This document shows, one piece after another, positions 42,101 to 55,909 of a stretch of 64,000 bases of DNA. Every line of letters starts with the position of its first letter. Position 1 is the stretch's first letter. Position numbers and translations under genes: made by a program. The notes under the pieces are model-generated. The model saw nothing but the letters and a program-made list of their open reading frames with translations, ran no database searches and had not been told where the DNA came from. Where the stretch lies: contig NC_088300.1 in the NCBI RefSeq assembly GCF_032854445.1, positions 54,846,984 to 54,910,983 on the forward strand, written 5' to 3'. The stretch comes from Liolophura sinensis (Eukaryota > Mollusca > Polyplacophora > Chitonida > Chitonidae).

Positions 42101-42508
42101 ATGTACTTTTTGTTTTGTCATTACAAGACCGCCATTAGATACAATTTCCTGTAATGCCTGAGGATTTCTGAATAAAGCAAAAATACTGGTATTGTATCCG
42201 ACAAGAGTGGTATGCTTATGATGAATGATTATTCCAGTCTGGGGTGTTGAAGGGTAAAACGCCCACCGTGGGCATTTTGCCCCAGCTTGTGGGCGTTTTG
42301 CCTCAACACCTGAGGCAAAACGCCCACTTTGTGTTGATAATGTTCAGGTCTCTATACCGCCTAAAGAAAGGCTATTACCTATATGCCATTGGGCACATAC
42401 AGGATACGCTATAGGCTATCTCTCTGTGGAATGGTTTTTCATTTAGCAGAGATGTTGTGGATACAGAGCCATTTGCGCTTAGGGTGTGCGTCTTGCCCCA
42501 CCCTACCC
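39192..42508 (+). mobile_element. Pogo/Tigger-like DNA transposon, copy 2
   Basis: Same sequence and layout as copy 1. It has no TA on either side: its flanks are GG spacers joining copies 1 and 3. It therefore cannot be an independent TA-targeted insertion. Confidence 0.93.
39985..42024 (+). CDS. Pogo-like transposase with PHD-like finger, copy 2
   Basis: Exons 39985-41389 and 41567-42024. The 620-aa product is identical to copy 1, with the DDD triad and zinc-finger residues intact. Confidence 0.9.
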
Positions 42509-42510
42509 GG

Positions 42511-45500
42511 GGGTAGGGCGGGGCAAGAAGCCCAGGCGAGGCAAAAAGCCCACCCCACATTTGGAAGTAATGACGTCATCCTCCAGCCCGCGAACTGCTC
42601 AGGTCAAGTGAGGTCGTCAAGGCTGAAAGTCTCATGGAGCGGCAGGTTTGAAGGCGGCGTAGTTTTCCTTCGTCACGGTGAGTGTGAAAATTGACACATT
42701 TTTTGTAAAAACATAGCATGATATATTACGAGATACAGACTGAAGGAAAAGTCCAATTAACAAGACACTTGGTGTGCAATAAACCCTTGTAATTATGCTT
42801 CGTACGCAGCTGCTCCACAGCAAGAAATATCTGACTGGCCTTGCGCAATTGAAAAAAATGTTGAACCACGTGGCTGGGGCAAAACGCCCATGCGTGTCTG
42901 GGGCTAAAACGCCCACTGTGTGCGTTTTACCCCAGTGCATGTGCGTTTTGCCCCATCAACAGTATTCCCAGTTTAATAAGTTTTTAACGTTAGCGCAAAT
43001 AATATGTGTAGTAAATACCAGTAGTTTGTAATGTATAACCACTACCTAGGGATATACATCTATGTACATATTTACAAATTTCTAAGGTTGGATGACATTT
43101 GTGATAAAACGGGGCAGCTAGTTTGCGAGGATTGGTAAAAAAGCCTAAACTGTTTTGAATTTGATGAAATGGTATCAAAGGCATCTTTTCCGTCTAATAA
43201 AATCTATCTATGGTATACGTGTATATATATAACATATATTTTGGGATGTGTGATACGGCTTATAATGGGAAAATATTTTCTCACGCTTATTTCAGATTTC
43301 ACTATGGTGAGGAAATACAAACGTAAATCCACTAGGGGACAATACGGGAACCAACAACTTACTTTGGCTTTGGAAGCAGTGAAAGGGGGTATGCCACTCC
43401 TGCGAGCGTCGAAGGAATTTGATATTCCCCGTAGGACCATAAGACGCCACAGGGATCGACTGGTGGCCAATCCGGGTGTTTCACGTCTTGGTAGACATCG
43501 TGTTATCCTCACAGAAAATCTCGAGAAAGAACTAAATGACCACATTCAGTATATGGAAAAGTCTCTCTACGGACTGACCACACAAGACGTTAGAAGACTC
43601 GCCTACGAGATGGCTGAGGCAATTGGATTGCAACACCCATTCAGTCATGATCGCAAAATGGCTGGAAAGGACTGGCTTTCAGGATTTCTCACTCGCCATC
43701 AAAATTTGAGCATTAGAGAACCTCAAGGAACTAATCTCTCCAGGGCGGTTGGGTTCAACAAACCTAAAGTTCAACAGTTTTTCGGTGTGTACAAGGAGTT
43801 GCTTCAATCTGAGGAATTTACACCTGCCCGTGTTTGGAATATGGATGAGACTGGGATAACAAGCGTACATAAGCCAGGGAAAATTCTTGCCACCAAGGGC
43901 GTGAAACAGGTGAGCCGGATGACAAGTGGAGAGCGTGGCAAGACGGTGACTGTGATTTGTGGAATGAATGCTGCAGGCATGTATGTACCCCCTATGCTTA
44001 TTTTCCCCCGAAAGAGGATGGTCGATGCGTTGATGGCCGGCGCACCTCCGCAAGCAGTCGGTTATGCAAGCCCAAATGGGTGGACTGACGCAGAACTTTT
44101 TCTCAGGTGGTTGGAGCATTTTGTGAACTTTACAAATGCTTCAAAAGATGTTAAGCAAATAATTATTCTTGATGGTCACCACAGTCACAAAACACTGGCG
44201 GCAGTTACCTACGCACGGGAGCATGGCTTGCATCTTCTAACTCTGCCACCCCACAGTACACACAAGATGCAGCCGTTAGACAGGACGTACTTCAAATCCC
44301 TCAAGAGTGGGTATAATGCAGCATGTGACTCGTGGATGGTTGCCAACCCTGGGAAGCGAATTTCATTCTTCGAAATGGCTGCTATATTTGGCAAGGCTTA
44401 CCTGAAGTCGGCAACACCTGAAAAGGCTGTTGGGGGGTTCGCATGTTGCGGAATATGGCCTTTTGATGAGAACATATTTCCAGATAGTGAGTTCGCCGCA
44501 GCTGCAGTGACAGATGAACCTGAACCCCAGAGAGAGACAGCTAATGGACAGGATACACCCATTACAGAATTGACAGGGACTGTCCGTTCTACCGAAAAAC
44601 AGCCGAGCGCGGCCATCGGCGAGGAAGAAACTTCTGGTTCTTCGAGTGAAGAAGCTACACAGTTACCACCACCATCTGTACCAGGCCCCAGCACTCAAGA
44701 TGTACCTGGTAATTAACCTCTATGACAGCGTATTTTGTACTAAGTGTGTAGGCCTGCTAAATGACTGTGTTTTGCAACATACAGGGAGTCTTCTATTCTA
44801 ACCTATACTTAATTTGTCTGGTTCATATATTGTTGAAAGTTATATTGTTGTCTTGAGAGTGAATGGGCGCCTTTGTTTATTTCAGGCTCAACAGCACTGC
44901 AGAACTTAATTCGAAGCTTGTCACCGACTCCAAAGCTAGCAACCTCGCGAGCAAGGAAGAGGAAAGCTGAAGGTGCGGCACTGTTAACCTCATCTCCGTA
45001 CAAGGCAATGCTGGAAGAGAAACAATCTTCAAAAGATGGCAAGGGTAAGAGGGGTAGGAGAGCTGCCGTCAATAGCTCAGGAAAGAAGAATGGCAAGGGA
45101 AATGTGAAGGGAAAAGGGACTGTGGAAAAGACAAAGGACGCCTGTGAAGACAGCAGCGACGAGGACGAAGTATGGCCTTGTTTGATTTGTGGGGAGCCTT
45201 TCTCCAATTCCAAATCAAGGGAAATTTGGGTGAGGTGTGTAACATGTCTGCAATGGGCACATGAAGAATGTACAAACGGGGAAAAGGTGTTTTTATGTCC
45301 GAACTGTGAATCTGACCAGGATTCAGAAGATTCAAGTGATTAAACGAGATTCAGCCAATTTAACCAGAATGTTTTCAGTCGATTCAACAAGTTTTTGGGG
45401 TTTTTTTTGGATGAACTGAATGTACTTTTTGTTTTGTCATTACAAGACCGCCATTAGATACAATTTCCTGTAATGCCTGAGGATTTCTGAATAAAGCAAA

Positions 45501-45827
45501 AATACTGGTATTGTATCCGACAAGAGTGGTATGCTTATGATGAATGATTATTCCAGTCTGGGGTGTTGAAGGGTAAAACGCCCACCGTGGGCATTTTGCC
45601 CCAGCTTGTGGGCGTTTTGCCTCAACACCTGAGGCAAAACGCCCACTTTGTGTTGATAATGTTCAGGTCTCTATACCGCCTAAAGAAAGGCTATTACCTA
45701 TATGCCATTGGGCACATACAGGATACGCTATAGGCTATCTCTCTGTGGAATGGTTTTTCATTTAGCAGAGATGTTGTGGATACAGAGCCATTTGCGCTTA
45801 GGGTGTGCGTCTTGCCCCACCCTACCC
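42511..45827 (+). mobile_element. Pogo/Tigger-like DNA transposon, copy 3
   Basis: Same sequence as copies 1 and 2. Its right end is followed by TA (45828-45829), matching the TA left of copy 1 and closing the array. Confidence 0.93.
43304..45343 (+). CDS. Pogo-like transposase with PHD-like finger, copy 3
   Basis: Exons 43304-44708 and 44886-45343. The 620-aa product is identical to copies 1 and 2. Confidence 0.9.
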
Positions 45828-45829
45828 TA

Positions 45830-46473
45830 TACCCGGGCTCTATTCATTCCACAATGGTTGAATTTATGTTGCGGGCTCGGTCATGTTATAAACGTGTTCA
45901 CTAAAAAAAATTCAACTGCATGTTTATGTGATCTGCGGCATGTCGTTAGGAGGAAATCAGTAGCCAGCGATTACTTCACTCCGTGTTCTTGATTCCATAA
46001 AAGCTTTCATTATTCGGAATGATTCAGCAGAAATGTTTCATGCACACGACCTTGATCGGGCGATGATATCGCTGGCATTTCCTCGTCACGTGATCAACCA
46101 AGGTCGGCCAATCATGTCATGATGGCTTCTCGAAAGACATTCACACGGTTTGCGATTACAGTTCTTTTCGCTATTTCTGCATAATATTTCGCAATTCTGA
46201 TAGCATTTTCGGTACATTGATGCAAAATTATATAGCTGTACGTCATACGTGAGAAAGTGTGTTAGTAATTAGCCATAGGTCGCTGCGGTTTATCCCTGGG
46301 ACTCCGGTTTTCTCATGTCATAAATCTGACCGATATGGTATAAGTGAAAAATTCTTGATTATGGCATTGAACAACAATCATTTATTGATTATTTCATTAA
46401 ACAGTATTCATGTAAATAATTCAAATATACAGCAGCGACGCAATTATTGCCATTCATGCCTGAATGGCACTAC
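45830..46473. other. Non-coding flank of the transposon array
   Basis: Only a family-C SINE relic at 46293-46385 ('gactccggttttctcatgtc', aagtgaaaaattcttgatta) is recognisable. Confidence 0.5.
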
Positions 46474-46702
46474 ATTTATTTGATTAGTGTTTTAGGCCAT
46501 ACTCATTCACTTATACGACGGCGGATAGCATTATAAAGGGAGGAAACCGGGCCGGGGGAAAACCCACGGCCATCCACAGGTTACTGGCAGACCTTCCCAC
46601 ATACGTCCGGAGGAGAGGCCAGCATGAGCTGGGCTGGGACTCACAGCGACCACATTGATGGTCATTACGCCGTGCTGACTCCCCTCGGCCACAGAGGCCC
46701 TA
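46474..46702 (-). repeat. SINE-A, near full length
   Basis: Minus-strand copy from the AAAT-like tail ('catttatttgattagtgttt') to the head ('ctcggccacagaggccct'), with a partly deleted tail box. Confidence 0.8.
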
Positions 46703-48479
46703 AAAAGCATTAGAAAGTCAACTTTTGCTTCTTTATCTCTGTTAACTGACAACGCTTACATTTTGATTATATGAGACGATATACGGATCATAGACTAATA
46801 TAGTTCTCTATTATATGTTTTCCAACTCTGAAAAATACTTTTAAAACGTCGCATTCTGCACTGGTCCATTGTAAGCCAGTGGGTATCAATGACATCACTT
46901 ATAGACCTGTGCTTTTGCTTGAAATGGCTCGTTTCAAGGTGATATGGGAGAGTGGATTTGTACCTTCATAGATGATTTCACTTCCCCAATGACTTGACAT
47001 TCAGGTATAATGACTTCACGCATTGACACCTTGACACCTCAACTATACTCGCTCAAACAATTTGTCCTATTTTTATATTTGTTTCGGGGAATTAAATGTA
47101 CTAATATTTAAATACTTAAAATTTACGTCTGGTGGATTTTATGAATCATTTGATCGACTGTGTTTGTCGATTGACAATGGATATAATAGCAGAAGCCTAA
47201 ACCACAATCCGAACAACAGTTTCAAATGAAAATCCCGCTTCCTTGAGAATCATAAGCATTATATTTCTCCCAGGTTGTGCTTATTAAGCGTAAATCGCCA
47301 AAGTCACCAGATACATCAGACAACAAAAAATGGACAATTCCGCTTTCCATGTGTTTTCACCAGGTTTTCATCTTTTTTCTCTCTTTTTTTTTTTGGCTAA
47401 AATTGTCTTTAAACGAGTCATTTACTTTTACCTTGCTTGCTTCTAACATTTTAGAGTCTCGTGGTAGGCATATATGTACATGCCTAAAATTGTGATTTTT
47501 CTCTTTGAAAATCTGCAGCATAAACAGCTTGAATAATTATGTTCAAGAAACCATAAAACTATCTTTAAACACTTAAAACAGCTTTGCTACGTTCTATGTT
47601 TTCTGAACTTTCTGAATAAATAGACTATGTCGAGTGTGAAAATACAGGCAATAATCTAAACGCGTGCAGTATGTACGAGGCCCGTTACAAAGTTGGTTTG
47701 TTTGATGTGAAGAATGTCAGGTATGGCCATAGCCAGTAACTAGTTTTGTTTGACAATATTTGTGAAATGTGCGAAAAAGAAACCAGTTTAAATAAGCGTT
47801 GTGATCGTTCAAATGATACACACAACTAACTGATTGAAATCACTATTAATACCGCAAGCTGTCACGAACAGCACGAGTGGTTTACCAAAATTTAACTTAA
47901 AGTAAACTTCGCGAGGCTGTTATCGACAGAACGTTTGTGAATACAATAACCTGTGAATCACGTTCTTCCCTGTGAGCGTTGAGAATATCACGAAAACCTA
48001 CTCCACAACTAAGAACTCATAATAGGTGAAAAACTATTAGGAACGAACGAAAGAACAGTCATAGCGTAGGCCTATTCCGGAGATGCCGATGACGGAGAAG
48101 ACACAAAGGGAAATAATTATGACATGTTGGGCAACCATCTCGGACACTCGGTGAGGCGGAGAAGCAGGGAAGCGGGGATGGGGTAGAGGGGACAGTTGGT
48201 AAACAAAAAACTGACACAAATTTTCCCGCATTGTTAAACGAGGTCATCAGGACATTAACCCTAGCTAGACAACGCGGGTCGTGCCTTATCTCAAGTACAC
48301 AGCATGTAAGTGGTGTAATGATAGCCAGTTTACACTGACGATGGTAGAGGGTGTGTCTGCATGCGCTGGAGCTTATATAGACCTCTTACACCTATTAAAT
48401 ACATTAACGTCAGTTACATGTATTTTAACGTCTCACCAACTGATATCACCTCCTCGTTCCACATCATCATGACTAGCTG
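46703..48479. other. Non-coding, nothing recognised
   Basis: One open stretch starting near 47277 (+) has a fair upstream acceptor but no good donor and no family resemblance, so I do not call it. Confidence 0.45.
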
Positions 48480-49250
48480 CCACCTCCACACTTCACATCA
48501 TCCTCACCGTCACCTCCACAACATCCTCACCGTCACCTCCCACTCCACATCATCGATCCTCACCGTCACTTTCACTCCACGTCATCCTCACCGCCACCTC
48601 CAAACACAACATCATACTCACCGTCACTTCCAAACTGCACATCATCCTCACCGTCACCTCCAAACTCGACATCATACTCACCGTCACCTCCAAACTGCAC
48701 ATCATCCTCACCGTCACCTCCACTCCACTTCATCCCCACCGTCACCTCCAAACTGCACATCATCCTCACCGTCACCTCCACTCCACATCATCCCCACCGT
48801 CATCTCCAAACTGTACATAATCCCCACCGTCACCTCCCACTCCACATCATCCTCACCGTCACCTCCACTCCATATCATACTCACTGTCACCCCCCACTCC
48901 ACACCGTCACCTCCAAACTCCACATCATCCTCACGGTCACCTCCCACTCCACTTCATCCTCACCGTCACCTCCACTCTACATCATCCCCACCGTCACCTC
49001 CCACTCCACATCATCCTCACCGTCACCTCCACTTTACATCATCCTCACCGTCACCTCCCACTCCACATCATACTCACCGTCACCTCCCACTCCACATCAT
49101 CGATCCTCACCGTCACCTCCACTCCACATCATCCTCAGCGTCACCTCCAAACTGCACATCATCCTCAGCGTCACCTCCACTCCACATCATCCTCACCGTC
49201 ACTTCCACTCCATATCATCCTCACCGTCACCTCCACTCCACAACATTGTC
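48480..49250. repeat. 28-30-bp minisatellite
   Basis: About 26 units of cctccactccacatcatcct plus caccgtca, with 28-, 29- and 30-bp variants (cctccaaactgc, cctcccactcc). A 363-codon frame runs across it (48361-49452, +). The product is low-complexity His/Ser/Pro-rich sequence whose register shifts with unit length, so I treat it as non-coding. Confidence 0.92.
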
Positions 49251-49505
49251 ACATCCACATAACTTTTTCATTATTTTCATATCCATGCACAACCTCCTCT
49301 TTACGGCCACTAAATTCCTATACACCTCAGAAATGTTATCGCCGTCAACTTGTATGACAAAAAAAACTTCTCTTTTACGATTAAATATTTTCTTAAGGTC
49401 TGCATCTTTTATCTACACTGGGAAGTCATTTAATGTTAATTTTGATTGTTGAAAAAAGATTAAATATGGAGTCAATTTGCAGAAAGTGTGTCGTATCCTA
49501 AAAAT

Positions 49506-49722
49506 TATTTATTTATCTGCTTGAGTGGTGTTTTACGCCGTTCTCAAGAATATTTCACTGATGAGTGGGAGGAATCCGGACAGAACCCGGGCGAAACCCA
49601 CGACCACCGGCAAGATGCTGCAAGACCTTCAGTCGAAGAGGAAACCAGCATGTGCTGGACTTGAAATCACAACGACAGCATTGGTGAGTGGCTACCGGGT
49701 CATTACTAGCGCGCGAGACGTT
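49506..49722 (-). repeat. SINE-A, near full length, diverged
   Basis: Minus-strand copy from 'atttatttatctgcttgagt' through the tail box to 'gtcattactagcgcgcgaga' near the head. Confidence 0.75.
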
Positions 49723-51114
<1,392 letters not shown>

Positions 51115-51835
51115 GAACCAGCCAAGTACCATTTGGCCACCGATTCGGTCTGAATGGAAAGAAAAAAATACAACATACATCAACTTTACAGCTGTAGCAT
51201 TCGATGAAGGATCAACAAAAACACAGCAACATAAGGCCTTAAGCATTTGATCTTAGTCAAAATATACCCACTTGACGGCTTTGGAATGTAGGGATCACAT
51301 TGGGATAACGGGTAAGCAACACATGCAGGATCATTCAAAATAAAGTAACTAAACAAATGTTGTGACAAATCCGTGTCGATCGAATAAATATATAAATAGT
51401 GTCAACAGGAACAAATTGATGTAACAGCTGTAGCAATACATAAAAAACACCAACTACAACAGTTTCGAGTTTGAAGTTTATCAATAAAGGTATAGAAAGT
51501 CCTACTGTCTTACGTGACCTGTCAAAAATGTAAAACTATTTTTGATGACATTTACTGTAACATGGGTGTCTGAAAAAAGTAGAGTAGACGATGGAGAAAA
51601 CTGAAGAGTTGAACGTCTCTGAACTTGAGAAATTTAGAAGGAATTAAGTGTCATTTGTGCCTCTGGAACGCGGTGAAGCAAGTGATCGGTAAATTAATTT
51701 TAACAGAGGCTGGCTAACCTTTTCCCCAAGTCACACGATATACATCAGGTCTTTTTTTACATTTAACCGGCTAAAAGAGTTTGAACTCGGAACTCCCCTA
51801 TTGTAACATATGGTTCCATGTATCAACAAAGACAC

Positions 51836-52545
51836 TCCGACTTAACAATCGTCTCATTTGATGGTGCGTTAACAAAAATTTATTGATATAACAACTGTAC
51901 AGTTTCATGGTGCATTAACTAAAACACACTTATTGAACAATTTGCTTTTGAATGTGTGTCGAGATAAACTTAATAACTAAAGTAGTTGATGGGACTAATT
52001 AAACAACTGTAACATTTGATTTATTTATTTATTTATTTGATTGGTGTTTTAAGCCGTCTCAAGAATATTTCACTTATACGACGGTGGCCAGCATTATGGT
52101 GGGAGGGAACTGGGCATAGCCCGGGGAAACCCACGACCATCCGCAGGTTGCTGGCAGACCTTCCCACGTACGGCCGGAGAGGAAGCCAGCATGAGCTGGA
52201 CTGTAACATTTGATGGTGCGTCATCAAAAGCACACCAACTCAACAAAGATCACATTTGATGGTGAGCCAACGAAAGTACACACTTTTTTAACTATTGCAT
52301 TTGACAGAGAGTAACTAGATAAGAAAGTAAGCAACTTAATCATTTGAAAATGATTAAAAACACTAACTTAAAAACTTAATCATTTTATTACATGCAAGAA
52401 AAATCAGACTAACATAACAAGTAAAGCATTTGATGGTGTGTCAGTTGTAGAGCGTTTGGTGGCGTTTGAACAAAAATATACTACGCGAATGAAGATTTTA
52501 GCACTTCATGATACGTTTATAAATGACACCAAATTAACTACCTCT
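51836..52545. repeat. Degenerate about 60-70-bp tandem repeat
   Basis: Blocks of the type acatttgatggtgcgttaac followed by aaaacacac recur at about 51850, 51905, 52010/52214, 52250, 52300, 52425 and 52450. Related pieces lie near 51190 and 51425. The repeat is old and diverged, and a SINE-A sits inside one unit. Confidence 0.55.
52006..52214 (-). repeat. SINE-A, 5'-truncated, with 15-bp target duplication
   Basis: The body at 52021-52199 is minus strand and ends in 'gccagcatgagctgg' with no tRNA head. The exact direct repeat actgtaacatttgat flanks it (52006-52020 and 52200-52214). Confidence 0.92.
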
Positions 52546-53714
52546 GCATTTTAAGGGACAGCTGTGACGTTCACATTTTAGTTCTTAAACTAAGGGTGAC
52601 CAATTTATCGTCCACTTACGCTGACTACCCACATATTTGTGAAATAACTTTACTCAACACCAATCAAATAAATTGTTCACTTGAGTTTCAAGATGCGGCT
52701 TCATAAATGAAGCAAAAGGATCCAGCCATCTTATCATCTGAAAGAAGTAATATATAAATAAACAAACTGCTTTCAGCTGAAGTCGCATGTGGATGGATTA
52801 CAGCTTGTCCACTCAGATTAAAAGTTGTTTCTCATTGGTCTCTTCATGGCCATTGTAACCAATGTATCGATGCCGATCAAATGCCACTTAAAAGCGACAA
52901 CCACAAATTCGTGGAGCCTCATAGTACTTCCGACCTGCGCTGAGAGCCACTCTGTTGTCTTCCGTTTTAGATGAAACACATTGAACAGAAGTGAATAGTG
53001 CCTAGACCTGTGTGGACGATATCGGCTTCAACTTAACCTCTTCAGTTTCTTTTAATCAGTGCCGATTTATTCTATTAAAACCTCTGAAAATTAATAGAAC
53101 GATTGAAACAGAGAAAAGACGCATACATGAATGAAAATTTATAATATTCAGCAGGGCCAGTATTGATGGATTCCTGGAATAAGAAAAAAATGTAATTTGT
53201 TCGGGTAGCGGCACAGTCAGAAATACTGCAGAGAGCACAGAAGTGCATACCTTCTACTGAAACAGTGTTCTATAACAACGAAATCTACAGCATATAGGGA
53301 ACAAACGAGAAATGATTTGAAAATGCCTGAGTATAGACAAATATATATTGTTTTAAAGGGAGGTAACTATCTTGTTTAAGCGCATGATTAATAGCACTTG
53401 TTTTTCCTTGGCGTCATGCTTTGTAAAACCCTAATACATATGTACAAGTTCAATAGTAATTAAAATAGCAGGAGATCATGCCAATCAAGGTAATGTTTTT
53501 CCGAACATTAAATACCATAAGGTAATTTCAATTTTCTATACAATGTTGAAACGCGTATTTTTTTTACATTTATGCATATGCCTATATTGTACGGGAAAAG
53601 CGTGTCAGTCGAAGACTATAAAACCGAAACCTTCAACACAATTTGTCTATGTATCGCGTCAGTAAATATTAAGTTATATGATTGGATAACTTATATTGTC
53701 AGAGACTTTTTGTC
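52546..53714. other. Non-coding, nothing recognised
   Basis: AT-rich, with no convincing exon or repeat. Confidence 0.45.
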
Positions 53715-55905
53715 CTCTAGAGCCGTCATGCCCTGTATCTCCACAACCCTCATTATCATGAAACCTTCTCTGTCAATGCTAGAGCCGTCACGTCCCGGAT
53801 CTCCACAGCCCTCATTATCATGGAACCTTCTCTGTCTATGGTAGAGCCGTTAAGTACAGCATCTCCTCATGAAACTTTCTCTGCTCATGCTAGAGCTCTC
53901 ATGCCGCGCATCTTCACAACCCTCATTATCACGAAGCATCTTCTGTCCACGGTGGAGTCGTCAAGCGCAGCATCTCCTCATGAAACTTTCTCTGCCCATG
54001 GTAGAGCCGTTATGTGCCGCATCTCCACAGCACTCATCATCATGAAACCTTCTCTGTCCATGCTACAGCCGTCATGTCCCGCATCTCCACATCACTCATC
54101 ATCATGAAACCTTCTCTGTCCATGCTAGAGCCGTCTGTCCCGCATCTCCATATCTCTCATCATCATGAAACCTTCTCTGTCCATGCTATAGCCGTTATGT
54201 CCCGCATCTCCACAGTCCTCATCATCATGAAACCTTCTCTGCCCAAGCTATAGCCGTTATGTCCCGCATCTCCACATCACTCATCATCATGAAACCTTCT
54301 CTGTCCATGCTATAGCCGTTATGTCCCGCATCTCCACAGTCCTCATCATCATGAAACCTTCTCTGCCCAAGCTATAGCCGTTATGTCCCGCATCTCCACA
54401 TCACTCATCATCATGAAACCTTCTCTGCCCAAGCTAGAGCCGTCTGTCCCGCATCTCCACAGTCCTCATCATCATGAAACCTTCTCTGTCCATGCTATAG
54501 CCGTCTGTCCCGCATCTCCATATCTCTCATCATCATGAAACCTTCTCTGTCCATGCTATAGCCGTCTGTCCCGCATCTCCACATCACTCATCATCATGAA
54601 ACCTTCTTTGTCCATGCTATAGCCGTCTGTCCCGCATCTCCACAGTCCTCATCATCATGAAACCTTCTCTGTCCATGCTATAGCCGTTATGTCCCGCATC
54701 TCCATATCTCTCATCATCATGAAACCTTCTCTGTCCATGCTATAGCCGTCTGTCCCGCATCTCCATATCTCTCATCATCATGAAACCTTCTCTGTCCATG
54801 CTATACAGGCAGCGAAATTTGGCGCGAACGAAACCGTCGGTCGCGCAACGGTTACGTGCGGTTCAATTTGGCTAACCGGAAAATCGGTTAGGCCAACTGT
54901 CCAACGAGAACGTCCTTAGAGTCAGTGTGCATTAGGTAACTACAGATAAACTGGACTGAACAGCTTTCATAATCACAACGCGGCCAGTATGCGGTCAGCC
55001 ACAGCCAGCTGCCTGTGCTGGTCACATGGAAATGTAATCATTCATATATGCTTTACAGGCTTTGAGATAATACTCAAATTATTTATTTTGACTTATCTTT
55101 TCACATATAAGCCTGTATAACGGAATTTCACGTAAAAATGTGCCACAGGAGTCAAGTACCAACCAGGCAACACACAACGTTGAAACACCGTGTGAGTGTA
55201 AAATTTCTCTTTCTTTTGTTCACCAACCTTACGGTATGAGCTGCTAGATATAGAAAAGAAAAACAAACATAACATTGAGCTGAATACTTTTATTAATGAT
55301 CCAGAATGATGCCTGAAACATAAACCACGTAAACAATTAGCGTAACCGATCGGGTTGATAAACATACGTGGCGTAACCGAATGATCGGTTACGCGAGGCG
55401 GAAAAGACGTAACCGATTTCTGGGTTTCGCCGGCAGGCCAAATTTCGCTGCCTGCTATAGCCGTCTGTCCCGCATCTCCACAGTCCTCATCATCATGAAA
55501 CCTTCTCTGCCCAAGCTAGAGCCGTCATGTCCCGCATCCTCATAGCACTCATCATCATGAAACCTTCTCTGCCCAAGCTATAGCCGTCTGTCCCGTATCT
55601 CCATAGCTCTCATCATCATGAAACCTTATCTGCCCAAGCTATAACCGTTATGTCCCGCATCTCCATAGCTCTCATCATCATGAAACCTTCTCTGTCCATG
55701 CTATAGCCGTTATGTCCCGCATCTCCACATCACTCATCATCATGAAACCTTCTCTGTCCATGCTATAGCCGTTATGTCCCGCATCTCCATAGCTCTCATC
55801 ATCATGAAACCTTCTCTGTCCATGCTATAGCCGTTATGTCCCGCATCTCCACATCACTCATCATCATGAAACCTTCTCTGTCCATGCTATAGCCGTCTGT
55901 ACTAA
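53715..55905. repeat. 62-bp satellite-like tandem array, interrupted
   Basis: Units of 61-62 bp contain gccgttatgtcccgcatctc, a cacatcactc or cacagtcctc variant block, atcatcatgaaaccttctct and gtccatgctata or gcccaagctata. About 18 units lie left of the inserted element (54806-55454) and about seven to the right. The leftmost units are most diverged and the inner ones nearly identical. Short open frames at 53572-54253 follow from the repeat. Confidence 0.93.
54806..55454. mobile_element. 649-bp non-autonomous DNA transposon (MITE-like) inside the satellite
   Basis: The termini CAGGCAGCGAAATTTGGC and its exact reverse complement form perfect 18-bp inverted repeats. ctata flanks both sides (54801-54805 and 55455-55459). 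Neighbouring satellite units show the empty site as a single ctata, so a 5-bp target duplication is directly visible. Inside, a CGGTTACG/CGTAACCG motif recurs near both ends. The 90-codon frame at 55093-55365 (-) matches no transposase. The superfamily is undetermined: the CAGG start recalls hAT-like ends, but hAT duplicates 8 bp. Confidence 0.88.
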
Positions 55906-55909
55906 CTGC

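Larger units (their letters stand above)
35871..45829 (+). repeat. Head-to-tail trimer of one pogo-like transposon
   Basis: Three copies, each 3,317 bp, repeat with an exact period of 3,319 bp: 35873-39189, 39192-42508, 42511-45827. At both internal junctions the right end ...CCCTACCC meets the next left end GGGTAGGG... with only GG between them (39190-39191 and 42509-42510). TA dinucleotides occur only at the outer borders (35871-35872 and 45828-45829), as for one Tc1/mariner-type insertion. I found no base difference among copies, and the encoded proteins are identical. Confidence 0.93.

Noticed and set aside
47277-47495. 72-codon plus-strand frame after a fair acceptor
   Set aside because: The second half is a poly-T-derived Phe run, there is no proper donor, and nothing is recognisable.
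48361-49452. 363-codon His/Ser/Pro-rich frame
   Set aside because: Generated by the 28-30-bp minisatellite. Register changes with unit length, and there is no signal, domain or splice support.
53715-55905. CRISPR-like look of regularly spaced repeats
   Set aside because: Units are contiguous with no unique spacers, and the DNA is animal nuclear DNA.
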